Assembly (NCBI GenBank): GCA_052173655.1
Contig: JBQMYD010000004.1
Location: 124,001 to 188,000, forward strand
Reading direction: 5' to 3'
Length of the DNA stretch: 64,000 nucleotides
Source of the DNA: RGIG9060 sp052173655
GTDB taxonomy: Bacteria; Spirochaetota; Spirochaetia; Treponematales; Treponemataceae
Positions 35,160 to 44,207 of the stretch are shown here, one piece after another. Positions within the stretch are counted from its first letter, which is position 1, and each line of letters starts with the position of its first letter. A program made the position numbers and the translations under genes. The notes under the pieces are model-generated. The model did not search any database and was not told where the DNA came from. It saw only the letters and a program-made list of their open reading frames with translations.

Positions 35160-36332
35160 CTAAATTTCTCTTGCTCCATCCCCTATTTGAACAACATAAA
35201 AATCTGCGTTATAGCCTATTTTTGCTTTATATGCGTTTCCGACGTTTTCTATGAATTTATCTATTTTTTCTCCCTGAACTATGCTTACTGTACATCCGCC
35301 AAAACCTGCTCCTGTCATTCTGGAGCCGATAACACCTTCTTGTTTTAGACTTTCTTCAACCAAAGTGTCAAGTTCGATTCCGGTAACTTCATAGTCATAT
35401 CGTAAAGAATTATGGCTTTCAATCATCAAGTGTCCGAATTTTTCAATGTCGCCTGAATTGAGAGCTTCAACAGCTTTGATTGTTCGTTGATTTTCATAAA
35501 CGGCATGTTTTGCTCTTTTTCTCAACACTTCCGAGCCTATGGCGTATTTGTATTTTTCAAATTCTTCTTCACTTAAATCAGCCAGTGTTTTTATTGATGT
35601 TATTTTTTGAAGATCGGATAAAGCTTTTTCGCATTCTTTTCTACGTTCATTATATTTTGAATCTCCTAATCCTCGTTTTTTGTTCGAGCAGGTTATTACG
35701 ATTTTTGCATTTTCAAGTTTTATAGGAGCGTAGGTAAAATTCAAATTTGCGGTGTCAAGAAAAATAGCCATATCTTTTTTTCCCATGGCAATTGAAAATT
35801 GATCCATAATGCCGCAGTTTACTTTGTTGAATTTGTTTTCAGAATACTGTCCGATTAAAGCAATTTCTTGGGCAGAAATGCCAAATCCAAAATATTCATT
35901 TAGAAAAGTTGCTGTTCCTACTTCTACCGAAGCTGAAGAAGAAAGTCCGGAGCCGTTTGGAATGTTTCCGTATAGCAAAATGTCAAAACCGTATGGGATT
36001 TTATAATTTTTTTGACCTAAAGCCCATATAATTCCCATGGGATAATTTGCCCAGTCCGATTCTTTTTTCCAAACCGGATTATCAAGGTCTTCTTCAATAA
36101 TTCCGAGTTCTTCAAAATTTTTTGAAAAAAAACGTAATTTCTTATCTTGACGAATTCGGACTGTAAAATACGTTCCTATCGTTAAAGCACATGGGAAAAC
36201 GTGACCTCCGTTATAGTCTGTATGTTCTCCGATTAAATTTACTCTTCCCGGAGAAAAAAAAGACCTGATATTTGCTTTATCATCACCTGTTCCAAAAATT
36301 TTAACAAAATCTTTTAAAAGTTTTTCTTTCAT
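35160..36332 (-). CDS. galK: Galactokinase
   Basis: Phosphorylates galactose to galactose-1-phosphate, the first step of the Leloir pathway. The 390 residues match GalK length. Motif 1 is intact (GRVNLIGEHTDYNGG), the ATP loop is GSGLSSSASVEV, the catalytic-base Asp is in CGIMDQFSIAMG, and motif 3 is TGAGFGGCTVSI. The ATG follows AGGAAA and a TATAAT promoter. It is divergent from the GH2 beta-galactosidase gene 121 bases away, which would supply intracellular galactose. No galT or galE is visible in the window. Confidence 0.96.
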   Translation of the reverse strand: MKEKLLKDFVKIFGTGDDKANIRSFFSPGRVNLIGEHTDYNGGHVFPCALTIGTYFTVRIRQDKKLRFFSKNFEELGIIEEDLDNPVWKKESDWANYPMGIIWALGQKNYKIPYGFDILLYGNIPNGSGLSSSASVEVGTATFLNEYFGFGISAQEIALIGQYSENKFNKVNCGIMDQFSIAMGKKDMAIFLDTANLNFTYAPIKLENAKIVITCSNKKRGLGDSKYNERRKECEKALSDLQKITSIKTLADLSEEEFEKYKYAIGSEVLRKRAKHAVYENQRTIKAVEALNSGDIEKFGHLMIESHNSLRYDYEVTGIELDTLVEESLKQEGVIGSRMTGAGFGGCTVSIVQGEKIDKFIENVGNAYKAKIGYNADFYVVQIGDGAREI

Positions 36333-36350
36333 GTAAGTTTCCTGTGTTAA

Positions 36351-36378
36351 ATTATAATGTAAGCTTATAAAAAATCAA
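36351..36378 (-). promoter_or_regulatory. Promoter for galK
   Basis: On the minus strand TTGATT and a consensus TATAAT are separated by 16 bases, about 20 bases upstream of the start codon. Confidence 0.55.
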
Positions 36379-36392
36379 TGATGTTTTTTTTA

Positions 36393-36422
36393 TTGGCGAG
36401 TTATTTTTTTTCATGCTATAGT
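36393..36422 (+). promoter_or_regulatory. Promoter for the GH2 beta-galactosidase gene
   Basis: TTGGCG is followed by 18 bases and TATAGT. The TG one base before TATAGT gives an extended -10 element. It lies back to back with the galK promoter, so one regulator could control both. Confidence 0.5.
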
Positions 36423-36453
36423 TAAATATTGATAGTTTTATTTGGAGGACTCC

Positions 36454-38883
36454 ATGAACAGACGATTTTATTTAAATAACGATTGGCAATTTTTTGAAAC
36501 TTTTTCTGAAGAGCTTACAAAATTAAATTGTGATACATCAAAAGCAGTTGAAATTCGTATTCCGCATACGGTAAAGGAGCTTCCATTTCATTATTTTGAT
36601 GAAAATCTTTATCAAATGGTAAGTTGTTATAGAAAAATTATAAAACCGGAAGATTCTTGGAAGGGTAAAAAAGTTCTAATTACTTTTGATGCGGTAGGAC
36701 ATGAATGTGAAGTTTATCTTAATGAAAAAAAACTTGCAGTTCACCGATGCGGATATACAGCCTTTACTGTAGACCTTAGCGAAGAGCTTAATTATGAGAA
36801 ACAAAATGTCCTTGCGGTAAAGGTTAATTCAATGGAAGATGTAAATATTCCTCCATTCGGTTTTGTTGTTGACTATATGACTTATGGTGGAATTTATAGG
36901 GATGTTTATATCGATGTAAAAAATCCTGCTTATATAAAGGATTTGTTTTTAAAGCCTGAGGTTGATTTAGCAAGCGGAAAATGCGTTCTTTCAACAGAAT
37001 TTGTTTTGTCTGAAGATGCCGAAAATAATAAAAAATATGGTATACGTCAGTTTATTTCTAAGCATAAAGAGCAAAATTTTACGGAGCTTAAAATAAAAGA
37101 CTATGAAACCGAAAACTCTGCCGTGGATAAGGCGGAAATTGTAGTTGAGTGCGGATGTCTTGATTTGTGGAGTCCTGAATTTCCATGTCTTTATGATGTA
37201 AAAACCGAATTGGTAGAAATTGAAAGCGGAACTGTTATTGATGAAAATACAACTGCTTTGGGTTGGCGAAAAGCTGAATTTAGGAAAAACGGCTTTTTTT
37301 TAAACGGAAAGTATTATAAGATATGCGGTCTTAACCGTCATCAAAGTTATGCTTATCTTGGATACGCCATGCCTCAAAGTATGCAAGAATTTGATGCAAA
37401 GGTTCTTAAAAATGAATTGGGATTGAATGCTGTCCGCACTTCGCACTATCCGCAATCTCATTATTTTTTAGATGCTTGTGATGAATTGGGGCTTTTGGTT
37501 TTTACAGAAATTCCGGGATGGCAACATATAGGAGATGTTGATTGGAAAGAACAGGCAATTGAAAATGTAAAAGAAATGGTAGTTCAATACAGAAATCATA
37601 CTTCAATTGTTCTTTGGGGTGTAAGAATAAACGAATCTAAAGATGACGATGATTTTTACAAAAAAACAAATTCGATTGCTCATCTTTTGGATCCTACGCG
37701 TCAAACAGGCGGGGTAAAAGCCCATAAGAAGGCTTCAACCTTTGAAGATGTTTACAACTACAACGATTTTTCTCATTATGGGCCAAATGACGGATGTGAA
37801 CCTAAGTCAAAAGTTGTGCCAAATTCCAACTTGCCATATTTTATCAGCGAGTACAATGGTCATATGTTTCCAACAAAATCTTTTGACAGTGAAGAACACA
37901 GACTGGAACATGCACTTCGTCATGCTCGTGTTTTAAACTCTGTATCCGGTTACGAGGATATCTGTGGAAGTTTTGGTTGGTGTATGGCAGATTACAATAC
38001 TCATAAAGATTTTGGCAGTGGAGATAGAATTTGTTATCACGGTGTTTTGGATATGTTTAGAAATCCAAAAATGGCCTCTTATGTTTATTCAAGTCGGCAG
38101 GAAAAGCTTCCGGTGCTTAAAGTAAGTTCTACTATGGATATAGGGGAACATCCTGCTTGTATCAGAGGGGATACTTACATTTTTACAAATGCAGATTCAG
38201 TTAAAATGTATAAAAATAATTCTTTTATTAAAGAATATTTTTCAACCGACAGTAACTTTTCAAATCTTACTCATGGCCCCATCGCTATTGACGATTTTAT
38301 AGGAGATTTAATCGAAAAAAACGAAAAATTAAAACCTGAGGCAGCTAAAACTTTAAAAGATATTTTGAACATTGTTGCCCGTAAGGGATTTTTTAAGATT
38401 TCAAAAGAAATTTTTAAAAATATTCTAAAGCTCGTTCTTGTTCATCATATAAAAATTTCCGAAGCTGTTGAATATTTTACAAAGTATATCGGTGATTGGG
38501 GAGGAAAATCTACTGTTTATAGGTTTGAAGCTTTTAAAGCGGGAAAGGTTGTAAAAGAACTTACTATAAAACCCATGAAGTCAATGCATCTTGCCGTTGA
38601 TGTTGATCATACTGAACTTATTGAAAGAAATTCGTATGATGTTGCAGCTGTGAGAATTAGAGCTGTTGATGAAAACGAAAATACCCTTGCTTTTTGTTCG
38701 GAACCTTTAATGCTAAGTTGTGAAGGTCCTATAGAAATAGTCGGTCCAAAAATAATTGCATTACAGGGTGGAATGTTCGGTACATACGTAAAAACCACGG
38801 GTAAGAGCGGAGAGGCTTCTTTATGTCTTGAATCGGCTACCGGCTTATTCGCAAAAGCGGAGTTTAACGTAAAAATAATGTAA
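36454..38883 (+). CDS. Glycoside hydrolase family 2 protein, probable beta-galactosidase
   Basis: 809 residues from the ATG, which follows GGAGGA; an in-frame TTG 12 bases upstream lies inside the ribosome-binding site and is not used. Domain order is the GH2 standard: jelly-roll sugar-binding domain (30-170), immunoglobulin-like domain (to about 275), TIM barrel (to about 580), then C-terminal beta domains. The general acid/base is Glu394 in WGVRINES and the nucleophile is Glu466 in FISEYNG. There is no signal peptide, so it acts on imported galactosides in the cytoplasm. Divergence from galK supports beta-galactosidase, but other GH2 specificities (beta-glucuronidase, beta-mannosidase) are not excluded. 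Confidence 0.85.
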   Translation: MNRRFYLNNDWQFFETFSEELTKLNCDTSKAVEIRIPHTVKELPFHYFDENLYQMVSCYRKIIKPEDSWKGKKVLITFDAVGHECEVYLNEKKLAVHRCGYTAFTVDLSEELNYEKQNVLAVKVNSMEDVNIPPFGFVVDYMTYGGIYRDVYIDVKNPAYIKDLFLKPEVDLASGKCVLSTEFVLSEDAENNKKYGIRQFISKHKEQNFTELKIKDYETENSAVDKAEIVVECGCLDLWSPEFPCLYDVKTELVEIESGTVIDENTTALGWRKAEFRKNGFFLNGKYYKICGLNRHQSYAYLGYAMPQSMQEFDAKVLKNELGLNAVRTSHYPQSHYFLDACDELGLLVFTEIPGWQHIGDVDWKEQAIENVKEMVVQYRNHTSIVLWGVRINESKDDDDFYKKTNSIAHLLDPTRQTGGVKAHKKASTFEDVYNYNDFSHYGPNDGCEPKSKVVPNSNLPYFISEYNGHMFPTKSFDSEEHRLEHALRHARVLNSVSGYEDICGSFGWCMADYNTHKDFGSGDRICYHGVLDMFRNPKMASYVYSSRQEKLPVLKVSSTMDIGEHPACIRGDTYIFTNADSVKMYKNNSFIKEYFSTDSNFSNLTHGPIAIDDFIGDLIEKNEKLKPEAAKTLKDILNIVARKGFFKISKEIFKNILKLVLVHHIKISEAVEYFTKYIGDWGGKSTVYRFEAFKAGKVVKELTIKPMKSMHLAVDVDHTELIERNSYDVAAVRIRAVDENENTLAFCSEPLMLSCEGPIEIVGPKIIALQGGMFGTYVKTTGKSGEASLCLESATGLFAKAEFNVKIM

Positions 38884-38940
38884 ATTGTAACAGAAAAAAA
38901 ACTATGCGTTTTTTTTGCGCGTGTGTAAAAATTAACAAAA

Positions 38941-38979
38941 AAAACGGCACTCAAAAATTTAAGAGTGCCGTTTTTTTTT
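38941..38979. terminator. Bidirectional rho-independent terminator
   Basis: AAAACGGCACTC (38941-38952) pairs perfectly with GAGTGCCGTTTT (38963-38974). T-runs follow on both strands. It serves the convergent GH2 and efp genes. Confidence 0.9.
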
Positions 38980-38997
38980 AGTTGGTGAACAATTGAG

Positions 38998-39561
38998 TTA
39001 ACCGTTGATCCTTTCTACATATTCGTTTGATTCTGTGTTTACCATGATTTTTTCATCTTGTTTAATGAATAACGGAACCCTAACGGTAAGACCCGTTTCC
39101 GTAACTATAGGTTTTGTAGCTCCCGAAACGGTATCACCTTTTATATAATTTTCACTTTCCGCAACTGTAAAAACCATTTTAGGTGGAATTTTTACATCGA
39201 TTGCTTCTTCATTAAAAATCACGATAGGATATTCATCACCTTCTCTAAGATAATATTTTAAAGAGTCATTCAAGCTGTTAGGCACGTTTATTGTTTCAAA
39301 AGTGTTTGTGTCCATAAAAACGTGATTTTCACCGTCATTATACTGATATTGAGCGTTCACTGTTTCTACTGTAGCGTCTTCTACCATGTCCGGAGTTTTT
39401 ATCGTCTGTGTCAAAACCGAACCGTCCTTTAGGTTCTTCATTTTTACACGAGCAAATGCTGTTCCCTTTCCCGGGTTTACGAATTCTCGTTCTACAACAA
39501 GGTAAGGAGAGTTTTTTATCAAAAGTACAGTCCCTTTTCCTATATCTCCGCCTCTAATCAT
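38998..39561 (-). CDS. efp: Elongation factor P
   Basis: Relieves ribosome stalling at polyproline stretches. The 187 residues have the usual three beta-barrel domains. The tip loop is PGKGTAF with Lys32 at the position that is lysylated, hydroxylated or otherwise modified in EF-P proteins. The C-terminal signature TVRVPLFIKQDEKIMVNTES is nearly canonical. Monocistronic: it has its own promoter and ends at a bidirectional terminator. Confidence 0.96.
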   Translation of the reverse strand: MIRGGDIGKGTVLLIKNSPYLVVEREFVNPGKGTAFARVKMKNLKDGSVLTQTIKTPDMVEDATVETVNAQYQYNDGENHVFMDTNTFETINVPNSLNDSLKYYLREGDEYPIVIFNEEAIDVKIPPKMVFTVAESENYIKGDTVSGATKPIVTETGLTVRVPLFIKQDEKIMVNTESNEYVERING

Positions 39562-39601
39562 AAAATCCTCGCTTAAGTTTATTAAAATTTCAAGTTATAA
39601 G

Positions 39602-39630
39602 ATTATATCGGAAAGAATATCAATTTGCAA
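39602..39630 (-). promoter_or_regulatory. Promoter for efp
   Basis: On the minus strand TTGCAA and a consensus TATAAT are separated by exactly 17 bases, about 40 bases before the efp start. Confidence 0.65.
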
Positions 39631-39714
39631 GTGAGTTTTCTTGTAATATATTGGAGTTATATTGCAGTTTAACCATTTGTTTAAAACATTGTGTTCAAAA
39701 TTGTCTAAAAACGG

Positions 39715-39743
39715 TTGCCCTTATCTTACCTTTAGTTTATAAT
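39715..39743 (+). promoter_or_regulatory. Promoter for the diaminobutyrate operon
   Basis: TTGCCC and a consensus TATAAT are separated by 17 bases. The leader of about 60 bases contains a short hairpin, CTGTC-TTT-GACAG (39765-39777), before the AAGGAG ribosome-binding site; any regulatory role is speculative. Confidence 0.6.
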
Positions 39744-39810
39744 ACTTTCTACCCCTTAGTGGTACTGTCTTTGACAGGTTTATTTTCCCTTACAAAAAGG
39801 AGAAAAATAG

Positions 39811-41190
39811 ATGTTAGATTGTGACGTCGGTAAAGCTACAAACCGCTTTTATATTGAACGGCAAAATGAAACAGAGTCCAATGCTCGCACGTATCCTAGA
39901 AAATTTCCATTTGCTCTAAAAAGTGCAAAAGGTTCTTGGCTTACGGATGTTGAGGGCAAAAAATATCTGGATTTTTTATGTGGAGCAGGAACTTTAGCTC
40001 TCGGTCATAACGACAGTGAAATTAATTCGGCTTTTACCGAAATGATAAATTCGGATTTTCCTTTACATACTTTGGATTTAATTACTCCTGTTAAGGATAA
40101 TTTTGTTCAAACTCTTTTCTCTTTACTTCCGGAAGAATTAAAAAATAATGCAAAGATACAGTTTTGTTCTCCATGCGGAACTGATGCGGTTGATGCGGCA
40201 ATAAAGCTGTGTAAAACTGCTACAGGAAGATCGGGGGTTATTTCTTTTTCCGGGGCTTTTCACGGTATGGGGCATGGGGCTCTTTCTCTTACCGGTAATA
40301 TTGCAGATAAAGAGAAAGTTCATGCTCTTATGCCTGAAGTTTATCACTTTCCGTATCCTTATTCTTACAGATGTCCTTTTGGATTGGGGGGGGATGAAGG
40401 AACAAAGGCTGCCTGCGAATATTTTGAAAGAACTTTAAAAGATGTTGAAAGTGGAATTCCAAAGCCTGCGGCTGTTATACTTGAGCCAATTCAAGGAGAG
40501 GGAGGTGTTATTCCCGCTCCGATAGAGTTTTTACAAACAGTTCGACGTGTAACAAAAGAATTAGATATTCCGATGATAGTTGATGAAATTCAAACCGGAG
40601 TGGGAAGAACAGGAAATTTTTTTGCTTTTGAATATGCCGATATAGTTCCGGATGTAATTCTTTGCTCAAAGGCAATAGGTGGAAGTCAGCCACTTTCTGT
40701 AGTTATATACAATAAAAATTTGGATTTATGGTCTCCTGCGGCCCATACCGGAACTTTTAGAGGGAATCAGCTTGCTATGTGCGGCGGAACGATTGTTATG
40801 AACCGTGTTTCCAAACCGGAATTTTTAGCGGATGTAAAGGCAAAGGGCAATCTTATCATGAAAAAAATGGAAGAACTGAAAAAAAAGGTTCTTATCATAG
40901 GCGACATTCGCGGAAGAGGATTAATGATTGGGATTGAATTTATTGATCCTTTTTCACAGCAAGATTCTTTGGGTTCCAAAAAAGGATGTGGAAAAATTGC
41001 CGCAGAAGTACAAAGACTGTGTTTTGAAAATTTTTTAGTAATGGAAAAAGGCGGAAGGAATGGAGCTGTCATGCGTTGTTTGTGTGCTCTTAACATTACT
41101 GTTGAAGAAATTGAAGTTATGTTCGGTATCTTTGAAAAAGTCGTAATGGAAGTTGACCGTCAAGTAAGGGAAAAAAAGTTTGAAAAGTAA
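39811..41190 (+). CDS. dat: Diaminobutyrate--2-oxoglutarate aminotransferase (class III, PLP)
   Basis: Converts aspartate-4-semialdehyde and glutamate to L-2,4-diaminobutyrate. The 459 residues show the class III pattern: GAGTLALGHND near the N-terminus, FCSPCGTDAVDAAIKL, the DEIQTGVGRTG loop and the PLP-binding lysine Lys287 in CSKAIGG. The specific assignment rests on sequence style and above all on the gene directly downstream, which is a matching group II decarboxylase overlapping it by 11 bases. This pair makes 1,3-diaminopropane in Acinetobacter and Vibrio. An EctB-like or other omega-aminotransferase role is the alternative. The ATG follows AAAAAGGAG and a strong promoter. Confidence 0.82.
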   Translation: MLDCDVGKATNRFYIERQNETESNARTYPRKFPFALKSAKGSWLTDVEGKKYLDFLCGAGTLALGHNDSEINSAFTEMINSDFPLHTLDLITPVKDNFVQTLFSLLPEELKNNAKIQFCSPCGTDAVDAAIKLCKTATGRSGVISFSGAFHGMGHGALSLTGNIADKEKVHALMPEVYHFPYPYSYRCPFGLGGDEGTKAACEYFERTLKDVESGIPKPAAVILEPIQGEGGVIPAPIEFLQTVRRVTKELDIPMIVDEIQTGVGRTGNFFAFEYADIVPDVILCSKAIGGSQPLSVVIYNKNLDLWSPAAHTGTFRGNQLAMCGGTIVMNRVSKPEFLADVKAKGNLIMKKMEELKKKVLIIGDIRGRGLMIGIEFIDPFSQQDSLGSKKGCGKIAAEVQRLCFENFLVMEKGGRNGAVMRCLCALNITVEEIEVMFGIFEKVVMEVDRQVREKKFEK

Positions 41191-42628
41191 AATTGATGAT
41201 TTAAACTTTTTGACTTTTTCTAAAGTTTCAAAAAAAAATTTTTTTCAGATTATTGAAAGGACATCAAAAGCAATTGTTGATTCTTTTGACAGTGAAAAAG
41301 CATACTCCGGTTTAACCCCTCAAGAATTAAAAAAACTGATTCACATTGAAGATCTTTTACCGGAGCATGGGCTTGGACGGGATTTACTTTTTGAAAAACT
41401 TGAAAAATTGATTTTGCCTAATATGCTTCGTACTTCAAGCACGGATTACATGGCTCATCTTCATACGCTTACTTTAGCCGAAACTATTGCAGCAGAACTG
41501 ATAATAGCAGTATTTAATCAATCTATGGATAGTTGGGATCAAAGTCCGGTTGCAACGGAAATTGAAATTGAAGTAACAAAATTTTTATGTAAACTTTACG
41601 GGTATGATGAAAAAGCCGGCGGTTGCTTTACAAGTGGCGGAAGTCAAAGTAATATGACAGGTCTTTTAATTGCACGGGATTGGTTTTGTAAAAAAAATTT
41701 TGCTGTGGATGTTAAAAAAAATGGTCTTCCGCCAAATTATTCAAAATTTAGATACTATACTTCTGAAATTTCTCATTTCAGTATGGAAAAAAGTTGTCAT
41801 CTTATGGGTTTGGGTTATGATTCTGTTGTAAAAGTGCCTGTAAATGAAAAAATGAAGATGGATCTTGTGTCATTGGAAAATCTTATAAAAAAAGATATCG
41901 ATAATGGTAATATTCCGGTGTGTATTGCAGCTACAATAGGAACTACAGATTACGGTTCCATAGATGAAGTTGCTCCAATAAAAGATATTTGCAGTAAATA
42001 TGGAATGTGGCTTCATGCTGATGCTGCATACGGAGGCGGTGTTATTTTATCCGGCAAATTTGCTTCTGTAATCGGGGATCTTTCCGTTTGTGATTCCATA
42101 ACTGTGGATTTTCATAAAATGTTTTTAATGCCGATTTCATGCAGTGCTATCCTTGTTAAAAATGAAAAAAACTTTGATGTTTTTGAACTCCATGCAGATT
42201 ATCTTAACCGAGAAGAAGATGAGCTTGACGGTTATACTAACTTGGTTGGAAAATCCATTCAAACAACTCGCAGATTTGATTCTCTTAAAGTTTGGTGTGC
42301 TTTCCTTTTTCATGGAAAAGATGGATATTCTTCTATTATGGATACCAGCATGGAAAATTCACGTTATTTGTATAGACAGTTAAAAAATGATAAGGATTTT
42401 GAAGTGTTTATAGAACCGGAAATTTCTTCGGTTGTTTTTAGACTCAAGGGAAGCGACGAAAAAAATAAAAAAGTCCGCAGGAAATTGATTCATCAGGAAG
42501 GAATTGTAATCGGGCAAACCGTTTATAACGGAAAGGTTTGTTTAAAATTTACACTTTTAAATCCTCTTGTAGATTATGAAAAACTCGATTACTTAATTGA
42601 AAAAATTCGCAGCATTCAAATGGACTAA
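41180..42628 (+). CDS. ddc: L-2,4-diaminobutyrate decarboxylase (group II, PLP)
   Basis: Decarboxylates 2,4-diaminobutyrate to 1,3-diaminopropane. The 482 residues are a group II PLP decarboxylase: DQSPVATEIE near 130, FTSGGSQSNMTGL around 150, HADAAYGGG with the PLP-contacting aspartate, and Lys313 in DFHKMFLMP forming the Schiff base. The start is a TTG inside the end of the aminotransferase gene (11-base overlap), with AAGGG upstream, so translation is coupled. Related enzymes act on glutamate, tyrosine or aspartate; the context favours diaminobutyrate. Confidence 0.82.
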   Translation: MKSKIDDLNFLTFSKVSKKNFFQIIERTSKAIVDSFDSEKAYSGLTPQELKKLIHIEDLLPEHGLGRDLLFEKLEKLILPNMLRTSSTDYMAHLHTLTLAETIAAELIIAVFNQSMDSWDQSPVATEIEIEVTKFLCKLYGYDEKAGGCFTSGGSQSNMTGLLIARDWFCKKNFAVDVKKNGLPPNYSKFRYYTSEISHFSMEKSCHLMGLGYDSVVKVPVNEKMKMDLVSLENLIKKDIDNGNIPVCIAATIGTTDYGSIDEVAPIKDICSKYGMWLHADAAYGGGVILSGKFASVIGDLSVCDSITVDFHKMFLMPISCSAILVKNEKNFDVFELHADYLNREEDELDGYTNLVGKSIQTTRRFDSLKVWCAFLFHGKDGYSSIMDTSMENSRYLYRQLKNDKDFEVFIEPEISSVVFRLKGSDEKNKKVRRKLIHQEGIVIGQTVYNGKVCLKFTLLNPLVDYEKLDYLIEKIRSIQMD

Positions 42629-42629
42629 A

Positions 42630-43397
42630 ATGAAAATTTCAATAAAAAAACAAACTTTTAGATTAATTTTAAATAGCATATTTGTTTTAGCTTGTACGTT
42701 ATTTTTTGTAGTAATTTTTTCTTGTGCAACTATGAGCGGTTTTTGTAAAAATCCAAAATATTTTCTTACATGTGTTGATTTGGATTTTGAAAAAATAGAG
42801 CTTGTTTGTTTTCCGAATGAAGATACAAAAATGAAAAACGGCTGGGTTAATTCAATGTATGCAAAACTTTTTGCAAAAAAAAATGATTGTTTTATTGCGT
42901 TTAATACAAGTCCCTTTGAAGTTGAAAATGTGGTTCAGCATATTTTTAACAGACGGAAAAATGTTGGAGTTCACAAAGTTGCAGGAAAACTTTTGAACCC
43001 GCCTGTAGAATATTTTGGTGCTCTTGTTTTTAAAGACGGAAAAGCAGATATTATTTTTAATCAGACTAGAGAAGCGATCTGTCAATATGATTATGCTTTT
43101 GGAGGCTTCTTTTGTATAATATATGACGGGAAAAAAATTGAATTTGACCGGACTGAAAAAGATGAAAGAACCGTAGTAGGGCTTAATGAAGATAAAAGTA
43201 AAATGTATGTACTTACGGGGCATAATTTGAGTTTCAGCCAATGTAGCGATATCTTACTGGAAGCAGGATGTACTCAGGCTATAAATTTTGATGGAGGAAG
43301 TTCTACTCAGGTCTATGTAAAAGACAAATTTTACTCAGGATTTTGCGTGCCACCGGGATCAATTTTAGGTTTTAGATATTTAAAAGAAAAAAAATAG
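42630..43397 (+). CDS. Phosphodiester-glycosidase (NAGPA/DUF2233) lipoprotein
   Basis: 255 residues from the ATG one base after the ddc stop. The N-terminus is a lipoprotein signal: KISIKK, a long hydrophobic core, then VVIFSC with Cys32. The C-terminal domain has the family hallmark NFDGGSSTQVYV, preceded by RTVVGL and a YVLTGHNLSF strand. Relatives include the lysosomal uncovering enzyme NAGPA and bacterial exopolysaccharide phosphodiester glycosidases, which hydrolyse sugar-1-phosphodiester bonds. The substrate is unknown; a periplasmic or surface glycan is likely. An upstream in-frame TTG at 42597 would spoil the signal peptide and is unlikely. Confidence 0.8.
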   Translation: MKISIKKQTFRLILNSIFVLACTLFFVVIFSCATMSGFCKNPKYFLTCVDLDFEKIELVCFPNEDTKMKNGWVNSMYAKLFAKKNDCFIAFNTSPFEVENVVQHIFNRRKNVGVHKVAGKLLNPPVEYFGALVFKDGKADIIFNQTREAICQYDYAFGGFFCIIYDGKKIEFDRTEKDERTVVGLNEDKSKMYVLTGHNLSFSQCSDILLEAGCTQAINFDGGSSTQVYVKDKFYSGFCVPPGSILGFRYLKEKK

Positions 43398-43412
43398 AAA
43401 AAGGTGAATGTA

Positions 43413-44114
43413 ATGAATAATGAATTACTTATAATCATATCGTTGTTGGTGTCTTACGGATTATTGTTGGTATCTTACGGATTGTTTGGAAGAATCGGTG
43501 TTTTTATTTGGATTGCTGTTTGTACTATACTTGCAAATATAGAAGTTTCAGTTTTGGTAACGGCTTTCGGTATAGAACAAACTCTGGGAAATACACTTTT
43601 TGCTTCAAGTTTTTTGGCAACGGATATTTTAAGTGAGTGCTACGGTAAAAAAGAGGGAAGAAAAGGAGTTTTTGTAGGAACTTTTTCTGCACTTGTTTTT
43701 ATTCTTATTTCTTTTATGTGGCAATTTTATAATCCTAGTGAAAATGATATTTTATATCCGACTTTGAAAACTCTTTTTTCACATACTCCAAGGATTTTAA
43801 TTTCCAGTATGATAGCTTTTTTTGTAAGTGAATTTTTGGACGTTCAGCTTTACCATGCAATTTGGAAATTTACAAGAACAAAAAGCGGTGATTCAAAAAA
43901 ATTTTTGTGGCTTAGAAATAATAGTGCTACTTTATTGAGTCAATTGATTAATATAGTAATTTTTAATTTTGGTGCATTTACCGGGATTTATGAATTTAAA
44001 ACCCTTGTTTTTATAACAATGTCTTGTTACTTAATTTTTATTTTTACAAGCTTGTTGGATACCCCGTTTATTTATTTTGCACGAAAAATTCATTTTGTTC
44101 GTCATAGAAAATAA
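43413..44114 (+). CDS. yhhQ: Queuosine precursor transporter (YhhQ/VUT family)
   Basis: Inner-membrane importer of queuosine precursors such as preQ0 or preQ1 for tRNA modification. The 233-residue protein has six hydrophobic helices. Family features visible are the polar segment LATDILSECYGKKEGRKGV after the third helix and NSATLLSQLINIVIFN in the fifth, with the last helix ending DTPFIYF. The ATG at 43413 follows AAGG at good spacing; a GTG at 43404 in frame is less likely. It lies close behind the glycosidase lipoprotein gene. The precursor transported cannot be told from sequence. Confidence 0.85.
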   Translation: MNNELLIIISLLVSYGLLLVSYGLFGRIGVFIWIAVCTILANIEVSVLVTAFGIEQTLGNTLFASSFLATDILSECYGKKEGRKGVFVGTFSALVFILISFMWQFYNPSENDILYPTLKTLFSHTPRILISSMIAFFVSEFLDVQLYHAIWKFTRTKSGDSKKFLWLRNNSATLLSQLINIVIFNFGAFTGIYEFKTLVFITMSCYLIFIFTSLLDTPFIYFARKIHFVRHRK

Positions 44115-44141
44115 AAGTTTTTATAAAAGAAATAAAACGGC

Positions 44142-44171
44142 TTGTCGTATGATAAAAGAAAATGTTAGTAT
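44142..44171 (+). promoter_or_regulatory. Possible extended -10 promoter for the purine permease
   Basis: TTGTCG, 18 bases, then TAGTAT with TG one base before it. The transcript would include AGGAGG at 44186-44191, unusually far (16 bases) from the ATG at 44208. Confidence 0.4.
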
Positions 44172-44207
44172 AGCTTCATAGAATTTAGGAGGAAAAAAGG
44201 CTTCACT

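Noticed and set aside
36442..36453. TTG start four codons before the GH2 ATG
   Set aside because: It lies within the GGAGGA ribosome-binding site that serves the ATG at 36454.
39765..39777. Polyamine-responsive riboswitch or attenuator in the dat leader
   Set aside because: Only a five-base-pair hairpin is visible and no known riboswitch pattern fits; kept as a note on the promoter entry.
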